This document shows positions 1 to 10,212 of a stretch of DNA of 64,000 bases, piece after piece. Numbering within the stretch: the first letter of the stretch is position 1; each line of letters begins with the position of its first letter. The notes under the pieces were generated by a model. The model saw nothing but the letters and a program-made list of their open reading frames with translations. It was not told where the DNA came from and did no database searches. The DNA comes from Deinococcus psychrotolerans (GTDB taxonomy: Bacteria > Deinococcota > Deinococci > Deinococcales > Deinococcaceae): assembly GCF_003860465.1 (NCBI RefSeq), contig NZ_CP034183.1, forward strand, positions 387,501-451,500, written 5' to 3'. Made by a program: the position numbers and the translations under genes.

Positions 1-1
1 G

Positions 2-835
2 CCGAGCGTGGCGGGGCGCATTCTCGACCCCGAGTATCAGCGGCGGGTGCAGCAGGAGCTGGACAAAAATGAAGTGGACGTGCGCTGCGGCGTCAATGTG
101 GAGGCCGTAACTGTCATGGACGGGCGGGTCAGCGGCGTGCAGACGTCCGGCGGCCTGGTGCGGGGTGACGTGTTGATCGTGGCCGTCGGCGTGCGGCCCA
201 ACGTGGCGCTGGCGCAGTCAGCGGGCGTGGGTATAGGTAAGACGGGAGCCATCCGGGTCAGCAACCGCCAGGAAACCAACGTTCAGCACATCTACTCGGC
301 GGGCGACAACACCGAGAGTGTCAACCGCGTGACCCGACGCAAAGTGCATGTGCCGATGGGCCTGACCGCCAACCGGATGGGCCGGGTGGCGGGCGTCAAC
401 ATGGCGGGCGGCGAAGCGCACTTTCCCGGCATCGTGGGCAGCGCCATCTTCAAGACCTTTGATCTGGGCGTGGCCCGCAGCGGCCTGACCCAACACGAGG
501 CCGACGCGCTGGGCCTCGACGCCGTGAGCGTGGACGTCGAAAGTACGGATCACGCCGGATACTACGTGGACGCCGCTCCGATAGCCGTGCGCCTGACTGC
601 CGAGCGCGGCACGGGCCGCCTGCTGGGGTCGCAGATTCTGGGTCATCCCAGCAGCGTCAAGCGGATAGACGTGATCGCCACTTTGCTGCACTCCCGCAGC
701 AAAATTCGGGATCTTGCCGAAGTGGACTTGGCCTACGCCCCGCCCTTTTCGAGTGTGTGGGACGTGCTGCTGGTGGCGGCAGGCAAGCTTCATAAAGCCG
801 CACAGCAGCCCAACAAAGAAACGTCGATGCCCTGA
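2..835 (+). CDS. CoA-disulfide reductase / NADH oxidase-like flavoprotein, C-terminal part
   Basis: This is the C-terminal part of a class I pyridine nucleotide-disulfide oxidoreductase; the N-terminus lies before the window and the frame is open from base 2. The visible part holds the end of the NAD-binding domain, the second FAD-binding motif (AVGVRPN, then IYSAGD) and a full dimerisation domain. The string DLAYAPPFSSVWD is characteristic of CoA-disulfide reductases, which use NAD(P)H to reduce CoA disulfide or persulfide. The active-site Cys would be in the missing N-terminal part, so the exact substrate cannot be told. Nothing upstream is visible. Confidence 0.8.
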   Translation, partial: PSVAGRILDPEYQRRVQQELDKNEVDVRCGVNVEAVTVMDGRVSGVQTSGGLVRGDVLIVAVGVRPNVALAQSAGVGIGKTGAIRVSNRQETNVQHIYSAGDNTESVNRVTRRKVHVPMGLTANRMGRVAGVNMAGGEAHFPGIVGSAIFKTFDLGVARSGLTQHEADALGLDAVSVDVESTDHAGYYVDAAPIAVRLTAERGTGRLLGSQILGHPSSVKRIDVIATLLHSRSKIRDLAEVDLAYAPPFSSVWDVLLVAAGKLHKAAQQPNKETSMP

Positions 836-944
836 GGCTGGGGAGAGGAAACAGCCCCAAAACGAGCTGTAAAACGAGCACGCTTTTTCTAATCACTCCG
901 TCCCCTTGTGCTTTACCTTGCAGATGCCTGCGGCGTCAGCGTCC

Positions 945-950
945 TAGCGT
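945..950 (+). promoter_or_regulatory. TANNNT -10 box of the gluconokinase gene
   Basis: TAGCGT stands six bases before the ATG at 957, the spacing expected for a leaderless transcript in Deinococcus. AGGG between box and ATG could alternatively act as a weak ribosome binding site. Inference from spacing only. Confidence 0.4.
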
Positions 951-956
951 AGGGCC

Positions 957-1478
957 ATGTCTGTTTCTCCCTTTGCCCAACTGATTGTGATGGGCGTGTC
1001 CGGCTCCGGCAAAACCACGCTGGGGCGCGGCCTCTCGGCGCATTACGGCTTTCCTTTCTTGGATGCCGACGACTTCCATACTCCTGAAGCCAAAGCCAAG
1101 ATGGCAAGCGGTGAAGGGCTGACCGACGCCGACCGCGCTCCCTGGCTGGCCCGCCTCAAAGCGGCGCTGGACGAGTCGGCGGCCAAAAGCGGAGGTGTGG
1201 TGCTGGCTTGCTCGGCGCTCAAGGCCAGTTACCGGACAACACTCGGCGGCCCGCAAACGGGTTTTGTTTTTCTGGATGTGCCGCCCGAGGTGCTGCGCTC
1301 AAGGTTGGAGGAGCGCCAGGGCAGTTACGCCAAAGTCTCACTGCTGCCCAGCCAACTCGCCGCGCTGGAGGAGCCGGACGCCGGAGACGCGCTCACTGTC
1401 CACGTCAAAGCGGACGAGGACGCTGATCTGGTCTTGGCAGACGCCCTAAGGCAGTTGGACGCGGTCAGTGGCGAATAA
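957..1478 (+). CDS. gntK: gluconokinase
   Basis: This 173-residue cytoplasmic kinase phosphorylates gluconate to 6-phosphogluconate, feeding the pentose phosphate or Entner-Doudoroff route. The P-loop GVSGSGKT is at residues 13-20, followed by the family motif FLDADDFH that contacts the substrate and ACSALK further on. Length fits the GntK family (about 160-180). The stop at 1476-1478 overlaps the possible GTG start of the DUF2256 gene at 1468 by eleven bases, so the three genes gntK, DUF2256 and uvsE probably share a transcript. No gluconate transporter is visible nearby. Confidence 0.88.
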   Translation: MSVSPFAQLIVMGVSGSGKTTLGRGLSAHYGFPFLDADDFHTPEAKAKMASGEGLTDADRAPWLARLKAALDESAAKSGGVVLACSALKASYRTTLGGPQTGFVFLDVPPEVLRSRLEERQGSYAKVSLLPSQLAALEEPDAGDALTVHVKADEDADLVLADALRQLDAVSGE

Positions 1479-1485
1479 CACGGCG

Positions 1486-1631
<146 letters not shown>

Positions 1632-1635
<4 letters not shown>

Positions 1636-2540
1636 CCGCTCCCGTGCGCCCCGCTTACGGCCTGGTGTGCATGACGCAGGGGCCAGAGTTGCGCTTCCGC
1701 ACCATCACCCTCAAGCGTTACCGGATGTTGGACGTGGCGGAGCGCTACGCCGCCCTGCGTGACCTCTACGCGTCCAACACCGCCAAGTTGAGAAGCGCGG
1801 CGGGCTACTGCGCGGCGCGTGGCATCCGTTTGTTCAGGATGTCGGCGGCCCTTTATCCGATGCTCGATTTGCTTGACGATCCCACCGGAAAAGCCGTGCT
1901 GGACGAACTGGCCGCTGAATTGTCGGCGGTGGGGCAAGCCTTCGCGGAGGCGGGCGTTCGGGTGCTGATTCATCCCGATCAGTACATCGTCCTCAACTCG
2001 GAGCGGCCTGAAGTGCGCCAGAGTAGCTTGCACCAATTTTTGACCCACGCCGACGTGCTCGACCGGCTCGGCTTCGAGCGCAGTCCTTACCACTGCATGA
2101 TCCTCCACGGCGGCAAAGGGGGGCGTGGCGAGGTGCTGGCCGAGGTGATCCGCGATCTACCTGATGCGGCCCGTTTGCGGCTGGTGCTGGAAAACGATGA
2201 ACGCGCTTACAGCCCCGCCGAGCTGCTGCCAGTGTGTCAGGCGACGGGCATACCGCTGGTGTTCGACGCGCACCACCACGTCGTCCACGACAAGCTGGAC
2301 AATCAGGAAGACCCCAGCGTGCGGGAGTGGGTGCTGCTGGCCCGCTCCACCTGGACGCCGCCAGCGTGGCAGGTCGTTCACCTCAGCAACGGTATCGAGG
2401 GGCCGCAAGATCGCCGCCACAGCCACCTGATTGCCGATCTGCCCAGCGCTTACTTTGACGTGCCGTGGATTGAGGTGGAGGCCAAAGGCAAGGAAGAAGC
2501 GGTGTTGGGCCTGATGCAGCGGGCGGCGGAGGGGAGCTAG
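1632..2540 (+). CDS. uvsE: UV damage endonuclease UvsE
   Basis: UvsE nicks DNA 5' of cyclobutane dimers and 6-4 photoproducts, giving an excision route independent of UvrABC that is characteristic of Deinococcus. The 302-residue product is a TIM-barrel of the UVDE family with the expected metal-ligand and active-site strings: [24 protein letters not shown] and FDAHHH followed by HDKLD. The ATG at 1632 is chosen because it forms an ATGA overlap with the DUF2256 stop; an in-frame ATG at 1608 lies inside the upstream gene. The 3' end overlaps the convergent DUF1697 gene by four bases. Confidence 0.93.
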
Positions 2541-3049
2541 ATGCCCGCCAGTTCGCTCAATTTCAGCACTGTGCGCCAGTTGCGCGTTGTTGCACCGACT
2601 TTGAGTTTATCGGGGTTGAGTTTGCTGTGACCCAGGCCGCCGGGCGTGTGAAGATAAAGGTGCAGCCCGTCATGCGTCCACTCGTCTGCGCCGCTGTTGA
2701 CGGCTCGCAGCGCGGCTAGGCCCGCTTCACTAGGTTCAGCGTCCAGAAACGTGACGTGCACCTTGCTGCCGTCAGCTTCGGCCTGTTGGAGGTAGGGATT
2801 GTGAAGGGTAACGGCCTGCCAATCTTCGGCACTTCGCAAGGTGACGGGCACGGCAAAACCAAATTCGCGCTCGATGGCGGCTTCCAACTCGCTGCGGCTG
2901 ACCTGTCCCTCAAACACCAGATTCCCACTTTGGATGTAGGTTTGCACTTTGGTAAGGCCCAAGCTTTGCGCTACCGCCTTGAGTCGGATCATCGGCACTT
3001 TGCGGTTGCCGCCCACGTTGATGCCGCGCAGCAGGGCAACCGTCGGCAT
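2537..3049 (-). CDS. DUF1697 family protein
   Basis: A 170-residue cytoplasmic protein of unknown function matching DUF1697 from end to end: the N-terminal [10 protein letters not shown] signature, then YIQSGNLVF in the middle and GATTRNWRT near the C-terminus. The ATG at 3049 follows the MATE transporter stop (3053-3055) by three bases; a GTG at 3052 abuts that stop directly. The two genes therefore look translationally coupled. No enzymatic activity is established for the family. Confidence 0.85.
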   Translation of the reverse strand: MPTVALLRGINVGGNRKVPMIRLKAVAQSLGLTKVQTYIQSGNLVFEGQVSRSELEAAIEREFGFAVPVTLRSAEDWQAVTLHNPYLQQAEADGSKVHVTFLDAEPSEAGLAALRAVNSGADEWTHDGLHLYLHTPGGLGHSKLNPDKLKVGATTRNWRTVLKLSELAGI

Positions 3050-3052
3050 CAC

Positions 3053-4471
3053 TCAGTGCCCCGCCGTGATGGGCGCTTCACCTTCGCCCGTGTAGATGTG
3101 CTGCTCCCATTTAATTTTCCTGGCTCGCCAGATGAAGATGAGCATTTTGGCGGTTTCTTCCAGCCCACGGGCGATCAGCAGGCCCCAGAAGCCCAGTCCC
3201 AGTGGAAAGGCCAGCAGGTACGCCAGTGGCAGGCCCACCACGAAGGCGGCCACCGCGTCACCGATCAACACGCCACGGGGGTCGTTTGCGCCGGGCAATA
3301 TTCCGATGCCCAGCAAGATGTTTTGCACTTTGATGATTTGAAAAGCGGCGTTGACCAGAATAGAAATGAGGGCGATATGCCGCACGTCTGCGTCCACTTG
3401 CGGAAATAAGACGCCCAAAAGCGTCGCGGTGAGGGCAAACAGTGCCCCCGCTCCCAGCGCCACCACCAGACCCGAGCGCCGGATTTTGTGTGCCCAGGCC
3501 TGAGCGCCCGCTGCGCTGCCGCGTCCGAGTGACTGGCCAATCAGTACGGTGGCTGCCGAGCCGAGACCCAGCGAGGCCACGATAAAGACGCCCTCCAGGG
3601 TGTTGCTGATCTGCATGGCGGCCAGCGTGTTGGTGCTGATTCGCCCGGCCAGGAGCGCGTAAAGGAACGTGCCGCCGCTCCAGGCCAGCTCGGTGGCGGC
3701 CATGGGCAAGCTCAGCGGAATCAGTGGAGCGAGAACGCTCTTCCAGTTGGCCAGCGTGCGCGGCAAGGTGGCGTCCAAGATGCCGCGCCCGTAGGTCTGC
3801 CAGGCCAGCAAGCCTGCCCGCAGAGCATACGACGCGGTGGTGGCAATGCCGACGCCCACCACGCCCAGCTTTGGAAAGGGGCCGAAACCGGTGACCAGCG
3901 CGTAGCCCAGCACGGTATTGAGAATGACCGCCACGATGGTAATGGTCATGGGCGTGCGGGCGTGGCCGGTGGAACGCAGCGCCCCGCTAAAAATGGCTGC
4001 TGCCGTGACCAGTGGCAACGAGATGGCGACCACACTCAGGAAGGGGCCGCCTGCTCCGGCGACTTCCGGCGTGGCTCCGATGGAACGCAAAAAGCCTGCG
4101 CCGCCCAAGATCAGCGGCACGGCCAGCACACCCGACACCACCACGCCCAGCACCAGCGCCGCACCGAACAGCCGCGAAGCTCCGGATTTGTCGCCTGCCC
4201 CGTGCGCCCGCGCCACCAGAATGCTGGTGCCTGCGCCGATGGCATTGAGCGTGAAAAACAAGATCAGGGTGACGCTGTTGGCAAAGCCCACGCCCGCCAC
4301 CGCCAGTGTGCCGAGCAGCGCCACGATAATCTGGTCAACGAGGCCCAGCGCCAACTGCGCCACAAATTCTAAGCTGACGGGCAGGGCAATCTTGACGAGT
4401 TCGCGTGTGGGAGTGGGGGGCGCGTGTTCGGCGGTCTGGGCAGCGGACAGGGAAGGGGAAAGCAAACTCAC
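3053..4471 (-). CDS. MATE family efflux transporter
   Basis: A membrane antiporter of the multidrug and toxic compound extrusion family, expected to expel cationic compounds using a Na+ or H+ gradient. The roughly 472-residue product has about twelve hydrophobic segments and the usual two-fold repeat, with TSILVARAHGAG in the first half and ATVLIGQSLGRGSAAGA in the second. I prefer the GTG at 4471 because TAGACT lies exactly six bases before it (leaderless spacing); a GTG at 4477 touches that box. It is followed at once by the DUF1697 gene. The substrate cannot be predicted. Confidence 0.9.
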   Translation of the reverse strand: MSLLSPSLSAAQTAEHAPPTPTRELVKIALPVSLEFVAQLALGLVDQIIVALLGTLAVAGVGFANSVTLILFFTLNAIGAGTSILVARAHGAGDKSGASRLFGAALVLGVVVSGVLAVPLILGGAGFLRSIGATPEVAGAGGPFLSVVAISLPLVTAAAIFSGALRSTGHARTPMTITIVAVILNTVLGYALVTGFGPFPKLGVVGVGIATTASYALRAGLLAWQTYGRGILDATLPRTLANWKSVLAPLIPLSLPMAATELAWSGGTFLYALLAGRISTNTLAAMQISNTLEGVFIVASLGLGSAATVLIGQSLGRGSAAGAQAWAHKIRRSGLVVALGAGALFALTATLLGVLFPQVDADVRHIALISILVNAAFQIIKVQNILLGIGILPGANDPRGVLIGDAVAAFVVGLPLAYLLAFPLGLGFWGLLIARGLEETAKMLIFIWRARKIKWEQHIYTGEGEAPITAGH

Positions 4472-4477
4472 CCGCAC

Positions 4478-4483
4478 AGTCTA
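4478..4483 (-). promoter_or_regulatory. TANNNT -10 box of the MATE gene
   Basis: TAGACT on the minus strand, six bases before GTG 4471. This box decides the start choice for the transporter gene; no convincing -35 hexamer was searched out. Confidence 0.45.
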
Positions 4484-4566
4484 GGCGGGTGAGGTGGGCA
4501 GCATGTCAGAGTGGGAAGTAAGGCAAATGGCTTAGTGGAGGGGGTGATTGAGCAAAGCGGTCGCCC

Positions 4567-7026
4567 TCACTTTTCCCGAATGGCCCAGCCTGCCGCCCGC
4601 ACCGCGCCGATCAGCCGCTCCATAATCGGGTCGACTTCGCTGTCGCTGAGGGTCTTCTCGCCCCTGAAGGTGAGGCGCACGGCGACGCTACGCTGCCCGG
4701 TCGGAATCTGCTCGCCCACGTACACGTCAAACGGTTCCAGGCTTTCCAGCAGTGGCCCGGCTTCTTGCCTCAGCAGCGCGGCCACCTCGCCGTAACTGAC
4801 CGATTGCGGCGCGATGACGGCCAAATCACGCCAGGCAGCCGGAGCGCGGCTGGGGTCGCTGAAGGCCCACTCGGCGGCGGGCAGCGGCAAACTGACTTCC
4901 AGCAGGTAGGTGTCGCCCTTCAGGCCGTAGCTCTGGGCAATCTCGGGGTGGAGTGCGCCCAGCCAGCCGACTTGTTGCCCGTTCCAGACGACCGCGCCCG
5001 CGATGCCGGGGTGCAGCGTGGCAGGTACGTCCGCGCCGCGCAGCTGGCGAATCTCCAGGCCCGCGCCCTGCCCCGCCGCCAGCGTTTCCAGCAGGCCCTT
5101 GAAGGCGGCGAAACTTCCAGCCACCCCCGCTTGATGGGTGTTGGGAGCCAGCGGCCCGCGCAGCAGCAATCCCAGTTTCTCGATTTCGCCCGAGGCGGGG
5201 AAGATGCGCCCAATCTCGAACAGCAGCGCCCGCTCACCTTTGGGGCGGTTCTGGGCAGCCTTCAGCAAACTGGGATAAAGGGCAGTTCGCAGGCCGGTGC
5301 GCTCCGCCGTCAGCGGATTTTGCAGCTTGACGCTTGGCGTTTCGCTGCGGGCCTGCTCGGCCTCGGGATCGCTGGTGAAGGTGTAGGTCACCACTTCCTG
5401 AGCGCCGAGTCCGGCCAGTGCGCCTTTGAGGCTGCGCCGCGCCGCGCTGACGGCTCCCGCGCCGTGGTTGTCGGGGTGGGGGCTGAAAGTGGGCAGGGTT
5501 TCGGGCAGCTCGGCGTATCCGTGCAGGCGGGCAACCTCCTCGGCCAGATCCTGCCAGACCACCATATCGACCCGCCAGCTCGGGGGCGTGACGGTCAGGG
5601 TGTCGCTGTCCTGTTTTACCTTCGCGCCCAGACGCATCAGGATGTCCACCATTTCGTCGGTGTCAACGTGCATCCCCAGCAGGCCGCGTACCTGTTCGCC
5701 GGTCACCTGAATGTCGGCAGGGAGGTCGGGCGTGCCCACCGTGGTCAGGCCCGTTTCCGCTATGCCGCCGCCGTACTGGGTGAGCAGCTCAGCCACCCGG
5801 TTGGCTCCGCGAGGCGAGAGCACCGGGTCAACGCCGCGCTCGTAGCGGTACACCGCGTCGGTCTTGAGGCCCAGCCGGGTGGCGGTGCGCCGCAGCAGCA
5901 CCGGGTCGAAGTGCGCCGACTCGATCACGACTTCCGAGGTATCGGCCCGCACGTGCCCGTGGTCGCCGCCCATGATGCCCGCGATGCCCAGCACGCCGCC
6001 GTCCGTCTGCGGAGTCTGGGCAGTCTGGAAGGCGTCGGCCACGCTCATCACGCCGCGCTCGCGTCCGTCCAGAATCAGCAAATCTTCCGGCCCGACCTGA
6101 TGCTCGCCGCCCATCAAATCCTTGACATTCTCCCCCTGCCGCAGACCGAACGACACCAGAATCTTGTCATTCGTCACGTCGCGGCGGTCGTAGAGTGCCG
6201 TTGGCTGGCCGAGCTCCAACATCACGTAGTTGCTGCTGTCCACGATCAGGTCAATCGAGCGCATGCCGGCCAGGGTCAGGCGGCGCTGCATCTCCACCGG
6301 CGCGGGGCCGTTGTGCACGCCGCTGACGGTGCGGGCCGAGAAATGATCGGAGCCGAAGCGCAGCTTCTTGCTGGGGTCGCGCTCCAGGGTGACGGCGCGG
6401 GGCGGCAGGGTGACTTCAATCTGGCCTTTGCCATTGGCGGCCAAGCCCATTGACGGCTCTTTCAGCTCCAGCTTGAGGAAGGCCGCCAGATCGCGGGCCA
6501 CGCCCAGCACGCTCAGGGCGTCGGCGCGGTTGGGGGTGATCTCGATGTCGAGCACGCTGTCGGCGGCCCACACATCGGCCAGGGGCGTGCCGACCGGGGC
6601 TGTTCCCGCCGGAAACAGCAGCAGTCCGGCGCTGCTCTCGCCGATGCCGAGTTCCTTGGCGCTGGCGGCCATGCCCCACGACTCCACGCCCTGCAAACTG
6701 CGGACGCCGTACTCCATGTCGCCCAGTTTGGTGCCGGGCACCACCAGCGCCAGCATCGTTCCGGCAGGCAGGCCGACCGCGTTGGGTGCGCCGCTGGCGA
6801 TCGTGCGCGGGCCGTGTGGGCCGGTATCGAGCGTGAGCTTGGTCAGTTGCGTGCCGGGCATAGCGGCGGCCTCGGTGACGGCCACCAGCAGCACCCCGGC
6901 GGGTGGGGCGGGGGCGTCGTCTATGCCTTCCAGCGGCAGGCCGAGTTGAGCGAAGACGGGTTCAAGGGTATTGACGGGCGGGAGGTGGGGGATCAGTTCT
7001 TGGAGCCAGGAATAGGGAAGTTTCAT
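4567..7026 (-). CDS. pheT: phenylalanyl-tRNA synthetase beta subunit
   Basis: Beta subunit of the alpha2-beta2 PheRS, which charges tRNA-Phe. The 819-residue protein has the expected order: N-terminal B1 segment (MKLPYSWLQELIP), an EMAP-II-like tRNA-binding OB fold at about 40-150 (IASGAPN, WGMAASAKELGIG), the B3/B4 editing domain (VLDIEITPNRAD, YVMLELGQPTALYD), B5, the inactive synthetase-like core and a C-terminal anticodon-binding FDX-ACB domain. It lies 22 bases downstream of the HNH gene rather than directly after pheS, although all three genes point the same way. No clear terminator follows. Confidence 0.97.
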   Translation of the reverse strand: MKLPYSWLQELIPHLPPVNTLEPVFAQLGLPLEGIDDAPAPPAGVLLVAVTEAAAMPGTQLTKLTLDTGPHGPRTIASGAPNAVGLPAGTMLALVVPGTKLGDMEYGVRSLQGVESWGMAASAKELGIGESSAGLLLFPAGTAPVGTPLADVWAADSVLDIEITPNRADALSVLGVARDLAAFLKLELKEPSMGLAANGKGQIEVTLPPRAVTLERDPSKKLRFGSDHFSARTVSGVHNGPAPVEMQRRLTLAGMRSIDLIVDSSNYVMLELGQPTALYDRRDVTNDKILVSFGLRQGENVKDLMGGEHQVGPEDLLILDGRERGVMSVADAFQTAQTPQTDGGVLGIAGIMGGDHGHVRADTSEVVIESAHFDPVLLRRTATRLGLKTDAVYRYERGVDPVLSPRGANRVAELLTQYGGGIAETGLTTVGTPDLPADIQVTGEQVRGLLGMHVDTDEMVDILMRLGAKVKQDSDTLTVTPPSWRVDMVVWQDLAEEVARLHGYAELPETLPTFSPHPDNHGAGAVSAARRSLKGALAGLGAQEVVTYTFTSDPEAEQARSETPSVKLQNPLTAERTGLRTALYPSLLKAAQNRPKGERALLFEIGRIFPASGEIEKLGLLLRGPLAPNTHQAGVAGSFAAFKGLLETLAAGQGAGLEIRQLRGADVPATLHPGIAGAVVWNGQQVGWLGALHPEIAQSYGLKGDTYLLEVSLPLPAAEWAFSDPSRAPAAWRDLAVIAPQSVSYGEVAALLRQEAGPLLESLEPFDVYVGEQIPTGQRSVAVRLTFRGEKTLSDSEVDPIMERLIGAVRAAGWAIREK

Positions 7027-7048
7027 GGGTTGTCCTCAGGTTTGAATG

Positions 7049-7815
7049 TCAGCGCTGAAAAATGTTGTCTCGGTGGAAAGTCAGAAACTCTTGATTGGGA
7101 ATGAATCTCTTGGGCAGCGTGATTCGTATGCCTTCAAATTCAAGAAAAGTAGATCGGAAAAAGCCTTGTTTGACATCCTTGTATAATGGCGAAACTCTCA
7201 GTCTCCAATCTTCCGATATGGTGATAATGCCTTTATCGAAGGCTTGATCGTGGATACTCGACAAACATAATCTATTCATTGGATTAAGCCGATTGGCCTT
7301 ATCTTTTGCCCAAGGTAAAATATGGCTTGCTCTGAGTAAGAGTGGAATATCAAGTCCAGATATACAGCATTTTTGATCATACGCCGTGAGTACGGCTCTT
7401 CTAAAGACCATCTGTCCTACACGAGCTTGGCTCATTACTGCTCTCTCCAGACCCTCACAACTCATATTGGAGTCAGCAGATTCAAGCGGCAAGGAGTCAG
7501 GGAGTAAGCTCATGCTGGCTGATTTTATTTCCTCAAAGAAGCTTTCCCAGTCACTTTCCATTTCCTGCCACAGTGATTTATCTAACTGAGATACATTGAC
7601 GAGGCCAGTGGCAGCTAGAGATGTATCCAAGCTGGCTAAATTGCAAAGTTTCATAGCCAAAGCTGATGGGGTTCTCTCCAATTTCTCGGCAAGTTTGATC
7701 ACTTCTGGATTGCTTCTATGAAATTTCCCAAATGGTGTTACGAGATAAAACTCAAAAGCTACAAGTGTTTCTAAGCGTGTCCACGGTCTTCTTGTGCTAG
7801 TTTTTTCCTCTCCAT

Positions 7816-7816
<1 letters not shown>
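7049..7816 (-). CDS. HNH endonuclease inserted between pheS and pheT
   Basis: A 256-residue protein if the GTG at 7819 is used (a GTGA overlap with the pheS stop at 7816-7818); the interval given starts just after that overlap. The C-terminal half is an HNH_2-type nuclease: RASHILPW, NRLCLSSIHDQAFD, giving His166, Asn182 and His190. The N-terminal half is helical and unrecognised. Such solitary HNH proteins are usually annotated as putative restriction or homing-type endonucleases, but no methylase is present. Two 60-base lines I counted inside the gene hold 25 and 27 G+C, against 36 in a line of pheS, which suggests later acquisition. Confidence 0.8.
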
Positions 7817-8980
<1,164 letters not shown>

Positions 8981-8986
8981 CTGCTT

Positions 8987-9015
8987 AGCCTAGCCGCTGA
9001 GTTGGTACGGGTCAA
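8987..9015 (-). promoter_or_regulatory. pheS leader promoter
   Basis: TTGACC (9015-9010), 17 bases, TAGGCT (8992-8987): a near-consensus sigma-70 type promoter on the minus strand, just upstream of the pheS leader ORF and divergent from the cobalamin riboswitch. Confidence 0.65.
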
Positions 9016-9044
9016 GGTGTAGGGCGAGCGGCGGTGTAGACTGA

Positions 9045-9294
9045 GGGCAGTGAGCGCAGGGGAAGCCCGGTGACGGCCTATTTGGCCCATTCCGGCACTG
9101 TCGCGCAGCGGTAAGGAAGCCGAACACGCACGAGCACGGCCTTCCGAGTCCGAATGCCTGCCTCGCCGCAGCGGCCCGCGCAGGGCTGACTGATGCAGCT
9201 TACCCCTCGCGGAAAGGGAAACGCTCGGCCTGTAATCAACAGACGGCTGGACGCTTATTTCCGCCCCCGATGCCAGTTCGGTGGGGCGGCTTTT
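9045..9294 (+). ncRNA. cobalamin (B12) riboswitch with terminator platform
   Basis: The B12 box GAGTCCGAATGCCTGCC lies at 9145-9161, preceded by the usual elements GGGGAAGCCCGGTG near 9059-9072 and GGCACTGTCGCG near 9094. Downstream, CCGCCCC (9261-9267) pairs with GGGGCGG (9283-9289) and is followed by TTTT, giving a likely expression-platform terminator before the btuF-like gene. In this class, adenosylcobalamin binding turns the downstream genes off. The gene context of an ABC cobalamin importer agrees. The outer limits are approximate. Confidence 0.88.
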
Positions 9295-9316
9295 CGGTTG
9301 GGGAGGAGGACTCCTC

Positions 9317-10174
9317 ATGAATAAAGTGATTTTTCTCAGTGCCGCGCTGCTTGGCGCTGCCCACGCCACTTCTTACCCGCTGACCCTCACCGACGATCTG
9401 GGCCGCAAAGTCACGCTGAAGGCCGAGCCGATGCGGATCGTCAGCTTTTTGCCCAGCGACTCTGAGACGCTGTGTGCCATCGGCGGCTGCGGCAAATTGG
9501 TGGGCGTCGACGAATACAGCGACTTTCCCGCCCAAGTCACCAAGTTGCCCAAAGTCGGCAATCTGTACCAGCCCAACATCGAAGCGGTGGTGGCCCTCCG
9601 GCCCGACATCGTGATCGTCAGCAAATACGGCGACCTGATTCAGCCGCTGACCAATGCCGGAATCACTGTAGTGGCGGTCAATCCTGAAACCTATGAAGAA
9701 GTGTTTTCCAAAACAATAATCCTAGGCAAAATAATCAACCGGGAAGCGCAGGCCAAAGCGCTGATCATTCAGATGCGTCGCGACATCGCCAAAGTTGAAA
9801 TCTTGACCAAGAACGCCGCCAAAAAGCCGACCGCTTATTACGAAATTGACCCCACGCCCTACACGGTTGGCCCCAACTCCTTTATCGGCGTGCTGCTGAC
9901 CAAAGCGGGGGCCATCAATATCATTCCGGCCAGTTTGGGCGACTTTCCCAAGATCAGCCCTGAATTGGTGGTCAAATCGGCTCCGCAGTTTATTTTTGGA
10001 ATGAACCTCGCCGCCGCTAAAGCCCGCCCCGGCTGGAACACCATCCCCGCTGTCAAGTTGGGCCGCGTGGTGGAAGACAAAGCGCTCGATCAGCTCCTTT
10101 CCCGTCCGGGGCCGCGTTTGCCGCAGGCGCTGGCAGGGCTGGCCAAAGTGGTGCATCCTGAACTGTTCAAGTAA
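9317..10174 (+). CDS. btuF: cobalamin-type ABC transporter substrate-binding protein
   Basis: Secreted binding protein that should capture vitamin B12 or a cobinamide and deliver it to the permease. The 285-residue protein starts with a signal peptide (MNKVIFLSAALLGAAHA) and continues as a class III periplasmic binding fold: RIVSFLPSDSETLCAIG, LVGVDEYSDFP, LRPDIVIV. ATG 9317 is preceded by GGGAGGAGGA; an earlier in-frame start at 9281 would fall in the riboswitch terminator. No lipobox Cys is seen. The B12 riboswitch upstream supports cobalamin over the siderophores also handled by this family. Confidence 0.85.
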   Translation: MNKVIFLSAALLGAAHATSYPLTLTDDLGRKVTLKAEPMRIVSFLPSDSETLCAIGGCGKLVGVDEYSDFPAQVTKLPKVGNLYQPNIEAVVALRPDIVIVSKYGDLIQPLTNAGITVVAVNPETYEEVFSKTIILGKIINREAQAKALIIQMRRDIAKVEILTKNAAKKPTAYYEIDPTPYTVGPNSFIGVLLTKAGAINIIPASLGDFPKISPELVVKSAPQFIFGMNLAAAKARPGWNTIPAVKLGRVVEDKALDQLLSRPGPRLPQALAGLAKVVHPELFK

Positions 10175-10212
10175 GGTCGGGACGGGTGCAGCGCCGCAGG
10201 AGAGGGGGTGAA

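Noticed and set aside
4765..6453. Long plus-strand open frame opposite pheT
   Set aside because: It mirrors the third-position GC pattern of pheT, has no recognisable domain or ribosome binding site, and pheT is certain.
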